DNA from: Temnothorax longispinosus
Lineage: Eukaryota > Arthropoda > Insecta > Hymenoptera > Formicidae
Length of the DNA stretch: 64,000 nt
Assembly (NCBI RefSeq): GCF_030848805.1
Contig: NC_092363.1
Span: 5,642,001 to 5,706,000 of the forward strand
Direction: 5' to 3'
How positions within the stretch are numbered: position 1 is the first letter of the stretch; every line of letters starts with the position of its first letter. Positions 25,319-36,640 of this stretch are shown here, piece after piece. Below the pieces are notes generated by a model, which worked only from the letters and a program-made list of their open reading frames with translations, searched no databases and had not been told where the DNA came from. A program made the position numbers and the translations under genes.

Positions 25319-25333
25319 CACACACACACACAC
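25319..25333. repeat. (CA)n microsatellite
   Basis: Seven and a half CA units, 35 bp after the longer CA/CG run. Confidence 0.9.
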
Positions 25334-26740
25334 GGTCTCTCGATTAATAACGGACTGCGGTATTGTACCAATTCAGCTGCGAGAGAAAGCGGAGAAGGAG
25401 TTCGAGACTCGAGAAAACATTTTGATTTGCTTTGCTGAACGCGTGCGCGCAACTGTGCAGAGAGAAACATAAATAAAGGCTGTGCGGTAACAGCACGAGA
25501 GTGCGCGGTGTGCACACATCGCGGCATCGGCTCGAATGCATCCAAGAGTCATATTTCTCGGAAGCCCTTATAGGTAGGTAGGCTGGCCCGCCTTGCCTTC
25601 GGAGTCGCGGGGCAAGCCAGGCGAAGTGGCATGCTCCTGACAGCTGAAAAATAAATATTTGCACGTATTTCAACGATTAGTATGTTATAAGCGACGCGGG
25701 ACAACTGCCAATATGCTGCTCTGACGATTACTCAAAGCTGTCCACCTTCCCCTTCGGTTTCTCTACTTATTGTTTCGTGTTTCATTTTTTGCAATAATCT
25801 TTCCAATGACATCTTCGATGTTGTGTGGTAGTGGAAAACTTATTAGTTTTTAAAAAGAGAGACACAAAACCTCTTTTCATATTTAATTAATTTAATATAT
25901 CTCGTGTTTTTAGCTTAACATAGCTCCTTTTATAGTTAAATTTGAACGCGAATAATAAAAAATGTTTTATTGTACGAAAGATCGTAATCATCATTTTTAA
26001 TGTAATATATAAATAAAGTTAAAATTGATTAAACAGGAGTAAGTGGTTAATTTTTTTTTTCGCTAATGGATCAATTTGAGATTTAAATAATTTTGATAAT
26101 GATATTATTATAAATCATTAAAGATATAACATTATGAAAAGGAATTTTGCATCTCTGTTATGCAGTTCTAATCACGTCTGATGGTAAATGGCAGCGGGAC
26201 ACAATGCGAATGTTCCTTGTTCTGCTATAGATACTCTAGATAGTGCTCTCGTCCGGCGCAAATCGTCACGAACGCGGACCGCGTTGGTGTACAGGACCGA
26301 ATTGAATCTCCACGAAATCCCGGTAGGCGTTCCGCGTCGTCGTTGCAGCAGCGTTGCTCTAGTTGACGTTTCAGATTTCCAGCATTAGCATGCACCGCGC
26401 ATCGCGCTTCGTCGATGCGTGTCACGTCGTCAGCCCGGCGTCGCATTCCTGTGGAAGCGCCCTTAAAGGGCGGCACGTTATGCCGTTTAACCAGTCCCTC
26501 TGTAGATCCCTTCCGAAACGATCTCCGACCCGCCTTGCTTCGGAAAGGTCACTGATCGCCATTGCGAACTAACGGTCCACGTCACAGAGGACTGCTGTAC
26601 TTTGACTCAGCTAAAAGGGCGGCCAATACGTTCGGCCAGTGAAAAATTATGTCAAAGTCGATGGCAAATATTTTTTTGTTCTGGTGAGACATTTTCTATA
26701 TATTTTTAGGCAAAACTTTTTCTTCTTCTTTTTTTAAATG

Positions 26741-26781
26741 GTTTAGCAGGATAAATTCGCTCGCGATTTATCCTGCTGAAC
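26741..26781. repeat. Inverted repeat, 16-bp arms, 9-nt loop
   Basis: Arms 26741-26756 and 26766-26781 pair over 16 bp with a single G.T (T26744 with G26778). The core is AGCAGGATAAAT against ATTTATCCTGCT, around the loop TCGCTCGCG. By my estimate a match this good with a short loop is expected about 0.01-0.02 times in a random 64 kb. It could be an RNA hairpin, a protein-binding palindrome or the end of a small mobile element. I saw no flanking target-site duplication. Confidence 0.85.
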
Positions 26782-26895
26782 GTGAATCACGTGTATCTAA
26801 GGAAATAGAATCAAATGGCGGATAGTTTTTCCGTATCAAACGTATCGAGTCGTGCGCAGCAAATCCTTAACTGAGGAACTTTCTAACCGAGTATT

Positions 26896-26914
26896 CTAAA
26901 AGTCACTCTTTTAG
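26896..26914. repeat. Inverted repeat, 7-bp arms, 5-nt loop
   Basis: CTAAAAG-TCACT-CTTTTAG. It ends 2 bp before the 20-bp palindrome at 26917-26936, so the two form adjacent potential stem structures. Confidence 0.75.
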
Positions 26915-26916
26915 TT

Positions 26917-26936
26917 CTGCCGCTTCGAAGCGGCAG
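26917..26936. repeat. Perfect 20-bp palindrome
   Basis: CTGCCGCTTCGAAGCGGCAG is its own reverse complement with no spacer. About 0.06 such palindromes are expected by chance in 64 kb. It is GC-rich within an otherwise mixed region and ends a cluster of inverted repeats that starts at 26741. Confidence 0.9.
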
Positions 26937-27106
26937 CTCGTACGTCTTGCTTACTCCTTCTTCCCATGAACGACTTCTCGTACGGCAAACTTATTCCGCG
27001 TAGATCATCAGGACGGGAAGAAATGACATTATCTACGAGAGGCATAAGATCGGGAACGATGTTGGAAGGTAGAGAAACCTGGGGGATGGTCGCCAAAGAT
27101 TTAAAT

Positions 27107-27277
27107 CTATTGGAATTGATATCCCACTTCTGGGGAGATTATAGACGGCACTCTATACGTAGTTACGTTGTAAATGTAAAGTATGAGCGAGACGTGGAAC
27201 GGGGTATAAAGCCAAAAGTTAATAGCATAGGTGAGCATCATCGTCTGGCGTTTCTTCAGGTTGGCATGGCTGTTCAT
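27107..27277 (-). CDS. Small ATG open frame with one membrane-like segment (unproven)
   Basis: An ATG at 27275-27277 on the minus strand opens a 56-codon frame ending in TAG. It has a short basic N-terminus (HANLKKRQ) followed by about 25 mostly hydrophobic residues around FWLYTPFHVSLILY, and a polar tail. The TPFHV stretch resembles helix 6 of some class A receptors, but the conserved W-x-P spacing is not there and no helix 7 follows, so receptor identity is not supported. It could be a small membrane peptide, an exon or chance. An in-frame stop precedes the ATG by two codons. A plus-strand frame is open over the same bases, a sign that stop scarcity in this CpG-rich block explains much of it. 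Confidence 0.08.
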   Translation of the reverse strand: MNSHANLKKRQTMMLTYAINFWLYTPFHVSLILYIYNVTTYRVPSIISPEVGYQFQ

Positions 27278-27842
27278 CCGTTATAGGAGCGCGGCACGGA
27301 GGGTGCTAATGTGCCGCCGTGAAAGACTAACGGCCACGCCATTTTACACGAAGAAATACGATGAAAGACGACGTATTATGAGATAAACATTATAAACCGC
27401 CTTGGCGCCGCGCTTATACTTTCTACGAGGACGTATTGCACACGTCTTAATGTTTTCAAGTTTCTTGCCATCAATGGCTGATCCAAAAATTCGAAGGGAT
27501 GATCAATTTGTCTGGATTACGTATCAATCATAGTGTACGAGATGTATTATATTCTTTATTAAAGGTGTCTCATATTTATCGAGATGGAATTTTTAATACG
27601 CGCACAACGATCTATTTGTAACCAGGAGTTATTGCGCTTAACTGTCGGGAGAATAAAAGAACTGCGGATCCGCGCGGCTAAACAGGGATATACGAAGCAT
27701 CGGTAGCGCGAAAGCACTATATATAGAAACGTCTTGTGCAGTTTCACGGCAGTTGGAAAGCAGTCTATAAGCAGCGCGCGTTGTACATCGCCATGAAATA
27801 ACCTCCCGCATTATTTATTTACGTATCTTCCTTTCTTCCCGA

Positions 27843-27860
27843 GTTGACCGTGTGGTCAAC
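27843..27860. promoter_or_regulatory. Everted TGACC/GGTCA repeat, 4-bp spacer
   Basis: GTTGACC-GTGT-GGTCAAC has perfect 7-bp arms. It has the same half-site and orientation as the element at 4354-4370 but a 4-bp spacer. It could equally be a small stem-loop. Binding by a nuclear receptor is inference. Confidence 0.25.
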
Positions 27861-28958
27861 CATTGTCCAGGCGCAGACATACGTATATATCGGCGAACGT
27901 AACCATCCGCCAATTTTTCTCATAACCAGCCGTCATACACGGTCGTTTTATTGGCGTCTGCGTAGGAAATAGCATGTGGAGATCGAGAGAATTAAAAGAA
28001 AAGAAAGAAAAATTGTTGGAAAATTTTTCTGTTAAGGTGAAATAACTTTCCTAAATTAAATCGCGGATCCGGACATCTAAAAATCTGACACGGTAAAAAT
28101 AACGCACGTTATATTTACGACAGTTGTATATATGAAGAGATTTAGTCTGCCTGAATGCACATTTGCGAAACTCTAGAAGAAAGCTCGTTGGGGAACCGCG
28201 TTACGCGTTATTTAATTTTTTTCTGCACGTACTTACCCGCTGCGAATTATCTGTGACAGATCGCAATAACTCGGCTCGAATGTTTAATTACACCGCTAAT
28301 ATAAACGCCCAACAAGTTAATAATACTCGCAGGAAGGGAAGTGACAGTCTCATTGGTAATATGTCATGTACAACGCGCGTCATTAATATCACTGACGTGA
28401 TTATCCCACGTCGCTGCGTTATATTTAGAAACAAGTTTTTTCTGTTGCAATGAGTACGCATAATGAGCTACCCGCAACGGTGGGTAATTGAAACTAAATG
28501 GAAATTATTTAAATAGCAACATAAATTCTATATAAATTTTTCAATACGTTTGAAAAAGTAACGTTGATTCAAGTTAGGTAAATTAAATTTTGTTTTACAG
28601 AAAGATAAAGAATGTTAATGAAAAACGCGTCTCGCAGTAAAGATAAAATGTATAATATATTTAAATATAATAATGGGCAAATATATAGAAGTGGGCAAGT
28701 AGAAAATATTTCGCTCAAGTAACTCTGCACCTGCAGGATCATGTTCGACTCGCAATAAAAGAGTAAATGCACCGCGGAAGTTTCTACATCTGGCCACGCA
28801 ACGTCGCGATAAATTGCATTAGAGGAATTTACGGAGCATCAGGAAGACCTAAATCAAGAGAACTAGAGACTACTGGAATTTTCCTTGGGGCATTATTTGA
28901 TTCTTTTATTCGGCTATTATAATAAAACTGTTCTTTTTCTTGTATTTATATTAACGGT

Positions 28959-28979
28959 TATATATATATATATATATAT
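28959..28979. repeat. (TA)n repeat
   Basis: About ten TA units. Confidence 0.9.
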
Positions 28980-29391
28980 GTATGAAACAAAATACACATA
29001 TGTGTACATACAGGATGTACGGTGAGTGCATTTAACGTACACGATATATATGTAATCCTAAAATTCTGAGGTAAAATTTTACTAAAAATTATTTTTTAAA
29101 TTCGTTGTCTATTTCGAGTCGTATAACGCGCAAATCTCTGAGCACGGTAGGCACATCCGCAATCGTCGAGGAATGCTATAAGTAATGCGATAAAGAAGCA
29201 TCATTGTGTTAGGCGTGAGGGGCCCTTGGAAAATTTGTAAACGAAGTAGCGCCCGATAATCTCTCGACGGCGGTAGTGGTGGCATGGCGGCGGCAGCGAC
29301 GGTTTTCGCGTGCACGAGGACGTTCTTCCGTCTCTCGGCGTGAGACTAACGACGTTCTCGCCTTCTTATCTGCTCGGTCACGTAGAGGCAG

Positions 29392-29407
29392 AGGAGAACG
29401 TTCTCCT
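29392..29407. repeat. Perfect 16-bp palindrome AGGAGAACGTTCTCCT
   Basis: Self-complementary. Its core ACGTTCT recurs at 29320-29326 and 29352-29358. The GAA-CG-TTC centre resembles a heat-shock-element unit but is too short to call one. Confidence 0.8.
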
Positions 29408-31171
29408 TCGCTCGTTTAACCGGCGCGGGCGTACGTCCGACGTCGCGCGGGCGGTACTCTAGGACGACGCAAAATGCGAGGACGTCGGGGGATAAGGATC
29501 TCTGGCATTCCCGGTTAATTTAGCTCGCTAGGAAGTGCCGTAAATAGGAAACGTCGCGGCGGCGACTTATTCTCCTTCCTCGAGTTCCTGGCTCGTAGAC
29601 AGGACCGTGTCGCCTCCGCGGAAGCCTGCCTCGGAAAAGGCTGACCTGGCCAAAGTGGACATTGACGTACGGAGTGGTGTATCATTCGAAGTGAACAGTG
29701 GGACCGCATTGCGCAAGCGTATGGAATATTCATGTACTGCAGTTACAACCCCTGTATCTTTCATTTCTTCTGCATTTCGAAGGCTAATTCATCCGCGCAG
29801 CGTTAATGATCATTATTATCTCTCGGCCTGTCTTTGACAATGTTATTCAGCTTATTGACGAACGCTCGCAACGTGAGAGTTTGCGAAGATATGCGCGCAA
29901 GTGAAAATAGTCGAAAACGCAAAAATATATAAAACATATAAAAGAAAGAGAGAGAGTTATGTTGAGAGATGCGTAACATAGAGAATTAAACACAGGCCAT
30001 GTGCATATGTGACACAATAGCTTTTTGAAATATCCTGAAATATAAGATAATGTACAATATGTGTCTTTCGATGTGTCGATATTCCTTAGTAAAATGTAAC
30101 ACGCTCTTTGCACTCTCCTCTATCATTTTGCCGGCGAACAAAGTTGCCGTTCGCAATGGTACACGTATAATGCGCGGTAATTGGTTCCCATTTATTAACT
30201 GCACTCCCATCACGCTCGTAACTTCTGCCTTCGACTATACTGAGCCTAAAGCATTGTCGAAGTATCCGGGGCTGCTCGTACACCGAGGAGATACTGTACA
30301 CAAATCACAACAAAGCCGGTGCATTAGCGCGACATCATCCTGAACCTTGTATAACATGTCCAGTACTCGGAGTGACGTAAACTACCATGGTAAAGCCGCT
30401 GGGCCTGTACGACCACGAGAGCGTATCGATCGTGGGAGCGAAATTTACAAACGCCGTTCAATTCCCTTATAATGGCGCGGGCGAAGATAACCAGAGCGCG
30501 ATTCGATCTGCGCGGGGATACCTGCAAAAAGCTGCGACGCGAGGCTTGTGGCTGGTGATTTAATCGTCATACCGCGTAACGAATCACAGTTGTCATCATC
30601 AATGCGGAAATGGCGAAGCGTATCGTCATTCTCGGTTATATCAACAGAGCGAAATTCTACCATCCCAGTCCATTGGGAGGGAATACAAACACCGCAGTGT
30701 AGGAAACTTCGATTTTCATTTACATACCGGCTAGGAGACGGCGGAGTGCATACTACGAGTGTGTATTATACATGCTTTCGCATTAGCATACGCCCGACAT
30801 TTGCCGTGATACAATTAACCGGGGCGACGTAAGGCAGGTGTGATCTCTTAAATTTTTTCGAATATCCGAATACTCGCCGAAGTCCGTTGTTCTAAAGCGT
30901 TTCAAGATACGCTATTTGCGTAACTTGAAGCGAGATACGTCGAGCGCACCGTGCAGCGTTACGCAGAATATTTTCGGAATTTAATATCGTAAAAGTTTTG
31001 TGCCACACATAAGTGTACGTATTGAACGCGTTCACGTCGCTCGTATGCTTCGAACGTCGAGAAAAACCGTTAATATCGTCGAAAAGCGATATTAATGAAA
31101 GGCTGCTTGTGAACGACATCGTTTCGTACTCGGCTCTTCGTTTTTTTTCCTCCCCGGTCGCAGGACGCTAA

Positions 31172-31203
31172 CTAAAGCTTTCAGATCGAGCTGAAAACTT
31201 TAG
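31172..31203. repeat. Inverted repeat, 13-bp arms, 6-nt loop
   Basis: CTAAAGCTTTCAG against CTGAAAACTTTAG, with one mismatch (C/A on plus-strand RNA, a G.U wobble on the minus strand), around ATCGAG. About one such match is expected by chance in the window. Confidence 0.8.
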
Positions 31204-31346
31204 ACATCCGATCGAACTCCGCGCATGAAGATGAATGGGCCGCGAATTGCGGACTAAGTAGGATGTCACGCGGCAGCCCTCCTGCCATTTTCCACTCCCG
31301 CCTGGCCTGCACACTACACTGCAAATCTATCTTTCTCTCCTGCGAT

Positions 31347-31349
<3 letters not shown>

Positions 31350-31382
<33 letters not shown>
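31350..31382. repeat. (CT)n tract
   Basis: A perfect CT run of about 33 bp inside a longer pyrimidine-rich stretch reaching about 31460. Confidence 0.95.
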
Positions 31383-31386
<4 letters not shown>

Positions 31387-31830
31387 ATCCTCCTTCTTCT
31401 CCTCCGTTTGTATCTCACGTACCCTCGCGTGCTCTCTCTCTCCACCACCCTTTACGGTCGCCGTCGACGCCGTCCGTACAACTCTCGTTCCCTCTCAGTC
31501 GCTCGCTTATATCAGTGCTCTCGCTTCAGCCGATGGTGTAACAAACGCAAGCGCACGGCCGCATCCATCATGCGAGCCACTTTGTCACAGCGGGATCAAC
31601 AGCGCTTAAATTGTATTCGCGATTCGAGAACAGCCCATAAATTCTCATCGCAGCGACGGGGCTTCCTTCTTAACACGCGCCCGAGCGCCGTGATTCGACG
31701 GGTTTTCTCCTTTCATCCCATCTTTCTCGCGTCGCTGTATCCATCCCATGATTTTACAGGTTATTTTCGAAACGCTATCGTTGCACGCTATACGATTTAT
31801 CATTCATTAAAGCAGTCAAGCAAATAAAAT

Positions 31831-33700
31831 TTATGTCACGCACAATTCGCGATGTCGTAATATAAAAAAAAGAATTTCTTAAGATTTTTTTAAATATATG
31901 ACTTATATTATTATTTTTTGTCATGTATCTTATATACTTAAGCCATTATTTTAGCCTATTGTTTTATAAAATACAACAGTTCTCTAAATTTAATAATTTC
32001 TACGTCTAATATTACACTATGTAGATACATATTTTTCTTCACGAGAGAAAAAGTAGCCATAAAATTATTTGAAATTTGTATGGATAATTATGGAATACTT
32101 AATGATTTAATTATGGAATAATGTAACTTAGAGGAAATGAGATCGAACAGAAAATTTTCATTGCTTATCGCTACAGTGCATCGTACATAACACGCGAGCA
32201 GAGAATTCGACGGCGCGCTAATACAACGCAGTACGGGCAATTTCTCTTGAAACATTTCTAATGGCACCGAGTCAGTCGGATAGTTAGCGCTCAAATACCT
32301 GTCGTTAACTAGAGCAATCTAGCCCGAAGCGTACGGCGAACGTATTCATGAGGGAGCCGAATATATCATGTTCGCGCATCCCCCTCTCGACTACGTGTGA
32401 ATGTTCGGCGAACAATAGTTAACGATGACATTTTCAAATCGTGTGCGGAGTACGGCGACCAGTTACATGAGTGCTTGTACAAGGGGAATGTACATAGTAA
32501 TCTATTTGATTTGATCAACGGCTTGTGTGCTTAATACTCGACAAAAAGTTATTTTAACCCTGGGATATATGACTTGTACCGCGTATACGGCGGCATAACA
32601 TGGATCAATTTTATCCGTTCGCAAAATTAATTACTCGGTGCTTATATGCGATGAATCACTCTTACTCATTATCTCTCGCTCACGTCCATTATAAAATTTA
32701 AATAATAAAAAGAATGAAAGAAAAAAAATTGAAATGAGAAACTAACTTGAATATTTAAAATTTTAATTTTATCATGAGTGGATGAAAAGTATCTAATATA
32801 ATAAAAGAACAAATATTATTTTTTTTAGAAAACAAGTTGTTTCACTACTAAATTTAATGTAACAATGTTGTATGTAATAATGTTGTAGTATAGGTATTTA
32901 AATTTATACGCGTGCAAAACGTTCGAGATAAGATTTAAAACGATGCCATTGAAACGATATATGATTATCGATTTAAGTCAACGTAATTACATGAACTTCT
33001 GTACAAGGAAGTTTAATTGGAAACCAATGAGCATCCCAAACTAATGCAATTAAGATCGTAATTAGAACGATTAATTGTATTAATTTTGTTCCTATTACCA
33101 GAGCATTTCCGTTGCAGCCCGACGAAAGAACTTCCGTCGACGATGCCCGCGAAACAGGTTACCAGCAGGTTTTGGCGTGTACGTGTGGAAATACAGATAT
33201 TACGAAGATACGACGACCGAGCTTGAACCACGTGCGACTGCGGTTCGGTACTTATGCAATTACTGGAATAGCCTTTGCAAATTGAATCTCAACCGCGGGC
33301 CGAGGATATCGCGGGAAAAAAAGTTAACGTCCACACTATTACTACCCCGGGGTGGCCCGAAAGGGGTGGGCGAGGCACACGGTGACCACCCGTATTCCCA
33401 GGACTCCTAACTGTTTCCGGATATTGGATATTACTGCTATCCGCAGACACGAGGATAGACGAATTAGGTACGTACGTATCGTCGAATATGATAGGCTGTG
33501 ACGTATAGTGCATGGATTTTCATTTCGTTTGCAGCTCGCGTTTCATTTGCGAAATTCTAGGAAACGTATAATTGATATTTTACTTTAGGCAGATAAAATG
33601 AATTTTCTCTGTAAGCTTCCAGGAAAAGTAGATTATTGTACAAAAAGTACGATTGTCTAGGAGAGAATTTTATCTTTTCATTTTTCAATAAAAAAGAAAC
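31831..33700. other. No gene seen; AT-rich with CpG patches near 32300 and 33120-33540
   Basis: A G-rich, partly self-complementary stretch near 33340-33385 (several G3-G4 runs, GGGTGG against CCACCC) is the only local structure. Confidence 0.65.
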
Positions 33701-33716
33701 GTAGCTGATATATCGC

Positions 33717-33788
33717 TATATATATATATATATATAATATATGTATATATAAATTATTATATTATTATAATATTATAATATTATATTG
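33717..33788. repeat. (TA)n and AT-only low complexity
   Basis: Ten TA units (33717-33736) followed by AT-only sequence with repeated ATTATAATATTATA words. It lies directly upstream of the candidate acceptor at 33809. Confidence 0.9.
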
Positions 33789-33809
33789 TTGTTTGTATCA
33801 TATTCTCAG

Positions 33810-33906
33810 TTTTTTTCTGGCTTATCCAATTCCTGGACTAATAGCATTTAGTATTGCAATCTGCATTTTAATTATGAAAGAGAGGAAGCTTGTAATTAAT
33901 TATTTT
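33810..33906 (+). CDS. Candidate internal exon encoding a membrane-spanning segment (unproven)
   Basis: This 97-base open stretch lies between a splice-acceptor-like tattctcag (AG at 33808-33809) and a full GTAAGT donor at 33907-33912. Read from its second base it encodes FFLAYPIPGL followed by a strongly hydrophobic run (IAFSIAICILIM) and then a basic KERKL. That is the layout of a single transmembrane helix with a positively charged cytoplasmic flank. It ends in phase 0. I recognise no family. The frame stays open from 33793 to 34269 (158 codons), so the donor is not needed to avoid a stop, and hydrophobic residues are also what AT-rich DNA tends to encode. Upstream is an AT-only low-complexity tract. 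A second candidate exon in matching phase follows at 34242-34358. What is seen is the open frame and splice-like sites; that it is an exon is inference. Confidence 0.15.
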
Positions 33907-34241
33907 GTAAGTTATCGTCATACAGCAAGGCAATCTATGCTGCGCTATCTTTTCGGTTTCCACTTGCAAATTACAATTCGCAATTCTGGAACTGTTGCGG
34001 CTTCAGCACGAAATCCCGTCTGTCCCGTCCGCGAATCAAATGCGAACCATACCGGTGCGATAACGCATTATTCTAAACACGGGATGAGCATCCTATTTGT
34101 ATTATTAATGAGAACAACAGAGAGGCGTGTAACGCGCAGCATCGCAATATCGCATTCCTGCTGTTTTCGCGCAACGTTTCGCGGAAATGCGCTGTTACGC
34201 GCGAAACAGGCCCGATCTCGCACGAATCGCACGATTTCCAG

Positions 34242-34358
34242 ACGGCAATACGAGATAGAGAGCCATTAATTACGAAAAGAGCATTAGAGTTCGACGCGCG
34301 AAATGCGAACTTTCCGTTCCTCGGTAGATCCGCAAGCGGTCGTCTCGCGAGCGCGGAA
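34242..34358 (+). CDS. Candidate internal exon, 39 codons, phase 0 to 0 (unproven)
   Basis: The stretch begins right after an acceptor-like gatttccag and ends at a perfect GTAAGT donor (34359-34364). It is exactly 39 codons with no stop. The peptide begins TAIRDREPLITKRALEF and ends GRSASGRLASAE, and about two thirds of codons start with a purine, as coding DNA tends to. Joining it to the candidate exon at 33810-33906 needs a 335-base intron and keeps the frame. The product would be a membrane helix followed by a basic, Arg- and Ala-rich tail. I recognise no domain. GTAAGT is expected about 30 times by chance in 64 kb on both strands, and this block is CpG-rich with few stops, so the model could be accidental. 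Confidence 0.14.
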
Positions 34359-34364
34359 GTAAGT

Positions 34365-36640
34365 AGGGCGCGAACTCGTAACGGCATTAATATCGAATCA
34401 TTCGTTCGCGTTCAAGTTAGCTGAATTGCACCGAGCACCTCCCACGCGGAAGAACGGAAAGCTCGGTTCAACTAAAAGCTCCACGGAGTAAATCCGAACC
34501 AGTAATTCCGGAAGGAGTTTTGTGCTTAATCGGGGATTTGTTTCGAAGATTCTTCACGTTACCCTTTATCCAATGCGCCGTTTCATCGACAATAATGACA
34601 TAATAACTATAATTCTATTTAATATTAATATAGAAACTTTCTTTATACTCTTAGCACACTGTTAAAATACATATGTAAGAGCAATTCTCTCAAATTACGA
34701 GATTTATTCGGTTACAAATCGCTATTATTCGGGGGGTTATACATATTTGATATTACTTATATAGGTACATTCATGATAATTGTAGGTAACAGTTACGTCA
34801 AATTTATCCTATATTTAAAAATGAATCAAATAACCTAGTTTTAATAAATCGAGCAGTCCAAGTTTTATTAAAAAAGATTTAAGAAAGGATCTATCTCTGC
34901 AACTCGAGGTCCAAGAATATTAGATAAAAATGAATATAATTGTTACAATATTAAGAGTTAAAAATTTTCGGGAAATATGCGAGCAGAACCGAGATGAAAA
35001 TGAATGAAATTGTCGCAAGAAACGCTAAAAAAAATGGCATATCTCTTTCGTTCTTTCTTTCGTAGAATTTTTAGATTTTATATTTTACCGGCGACCAACG
35101 ATTCTGAAAAACTCGCTCGCTAAAATCTTCTCCGATCTCTTCGCCTACGAATACGAATGTCGAATGTTAACGCGCTTAATGTTAGCTTATCTCCTGCATT
35201 TCTCTATCCGTGGATGATTGTGTGTGCGCAAGCACGAAAGTCAACGACGGTATATACGTGTACCCCATCGCGGAGCCGTCTCTTTTCTGTTCTCGTAATT
35301 ACTTAATACATTATTAATAGACGGCTGACTTTACATAAGCTCCAGGGGAAAGTCGGAAAATTTCAAGACGGGAAGTTAAGCAGATTGCCAAGACTGGACA
35401 TTTGCATACTGGCACCGTACCCTCTGTGCCGTACTGACAAAATCCCGCCTTCGTTTCACCGCACGTAGTTGTAGTAACACTTTCGTATAAGTAAAGTGCT
35501 TTGTTAAATGAATCTCTCTTCTTTTAAAAAAATTTTTGATAATAAAATAACGATATAACGTGAAAGACAATGTAACAGAGGGTAAAAATATCAAAAAAGC
35601 AATTAAAAAAATTACATGATAAGTAATTAATTCACAAATTTTGTATAACATTAATTTTTCACACGCGATACGTTTTCTCATAGATTCATTTTTGTATTTT
35701 TTTCTTAAATGAATTCTGTGTCTTCTCGCAACGAAACATCTATTTTTCGTTTGTAAAACCAGAACATAATAAAAATGTCGTTTTATGATACACGCACGAC
35801 TAAATAAATTTAAACAGACGTATTTCTTCGAGATAGCGACAGGATGGCTTTAGAACACGGATTTACACCCTTCAACTATTAGTCGAGGAATCGTTCGCAA
35901 AATACGACACCATCAACGCGCAACGGTGGGTAGAGATACCCAATCCTTGAAAGGAGGACAGTGGAGCTGCAGTGTAACTTTAGTGGTAAATTGGAGGTAA
36001 TTTGCGAGAGAGGCGGTCACCCGGGCAGTTAGCGAGCCAACAACCGCCGCCAGGACAACAGACTTGCTCGTCCAGTGTAGTGCTGTTACCTGAACGTTGG
36101 CTTTACGAAGAAGAAGCCGCACAAATATTCTACTTTTCTATCTACATTCGAAATTTTTTTTTTTCCGTTATTAATTTAACTTGACAAAGAAAGAAGTGCT
36201 GCAGTAACGTTACTATAAGACGAGAGTTACGACAATTAAATAGTGGCTATTATTTCATCATTTTTTGAAAGAAAAACTTGAGAAAATTAATCTCACAATC
36301 GTGAAGATTAAATACATCAATATTCTCAAAATCTCAGAAACGTATGAAATTACCGCTGTACTGAATTCCTCTATTGTATTTGCTATCGTAAAGAGCAATA
36401 TGAATATAGTATATTCAAAGCGAATATAAAGTTTGCGAGAATAATCCCGCGTCCAAGCTAAATATTAGCGGTATCGCACAACACATATTAAACTTTTATA
36501 AAAATTTACAAAGCATCATAATGTAAATGTATTCGTCATTGCTTTCTGTGAAGAAGGAATACAAAAGGCTCGATAATGAAAAGAAGAAAGAAACGCGATG
36601 CAATTTAAATTTCACAACATTATTTTTATTCATCCCGTTA
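34365..36640. other. No gene seen; AT-rich after 34600
   Basis: A short TGGGTAgagaTACCCA inverted repeat stands near 35927-35942. Nothing else stands out. Confidence 0.65.

Larger units (their letters stand above)
24901..26160. other. No gene seen; microsatellites, small CpG block 25340-25720
   Basis: AT-rich flanks, CA repeats and a short CpG-rich block without a convincing frame. Confidence 0.65.
26161..27480. other. No recognised gene; inverted-repeat cluster and several open frames
   Basis: Between 26911 and 27286 three frames are open at once: plus 26966-27286 (106 codons, ATG), minus 26911-27141 (no ATG at its start, directly after an acceptor-like tctccccag) and minus 27107-27277. 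At most one can be real. Confidence 0.5.
27481..29090. other. No gene seen; AT-rich
   Basis: Holds the second everted TGACC/GGTCA repeat and a small GACGTG/CACGTC inverted repeat (28394-28412). Confidence 0.65.
29091..31830. other. No recognised gene; CpG-rich, many open frames on both strands
   Basis: Frames at 29544-29836 (+), 29567-29764 (-, ATG), 30445-30663 (-, ATG, acidic start MVEFRSVDITENDD) and 30548-30832 (+) have ordinary amino acid composition, but they overlap one another and match nothing I know. Confidence 0.5.

Noticed and set aside
26911..27141. Minus-strand frame after tctccccag, ending near the 20-bp palindrome, with a GRR and a KR that suggested a neuropeptide precursor
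   Set aside because: No signal peptide, no repeated or known peptide, its apparent start is TTG, and the RNY pattern is only slightly above chance.
28473..35932. Shared 14-mer CGCAACGGTGGGTA at 28473-28486 and 35919-35932
   Set aside because: Several 14-mer coincidences are expected by chance in 64 kb.
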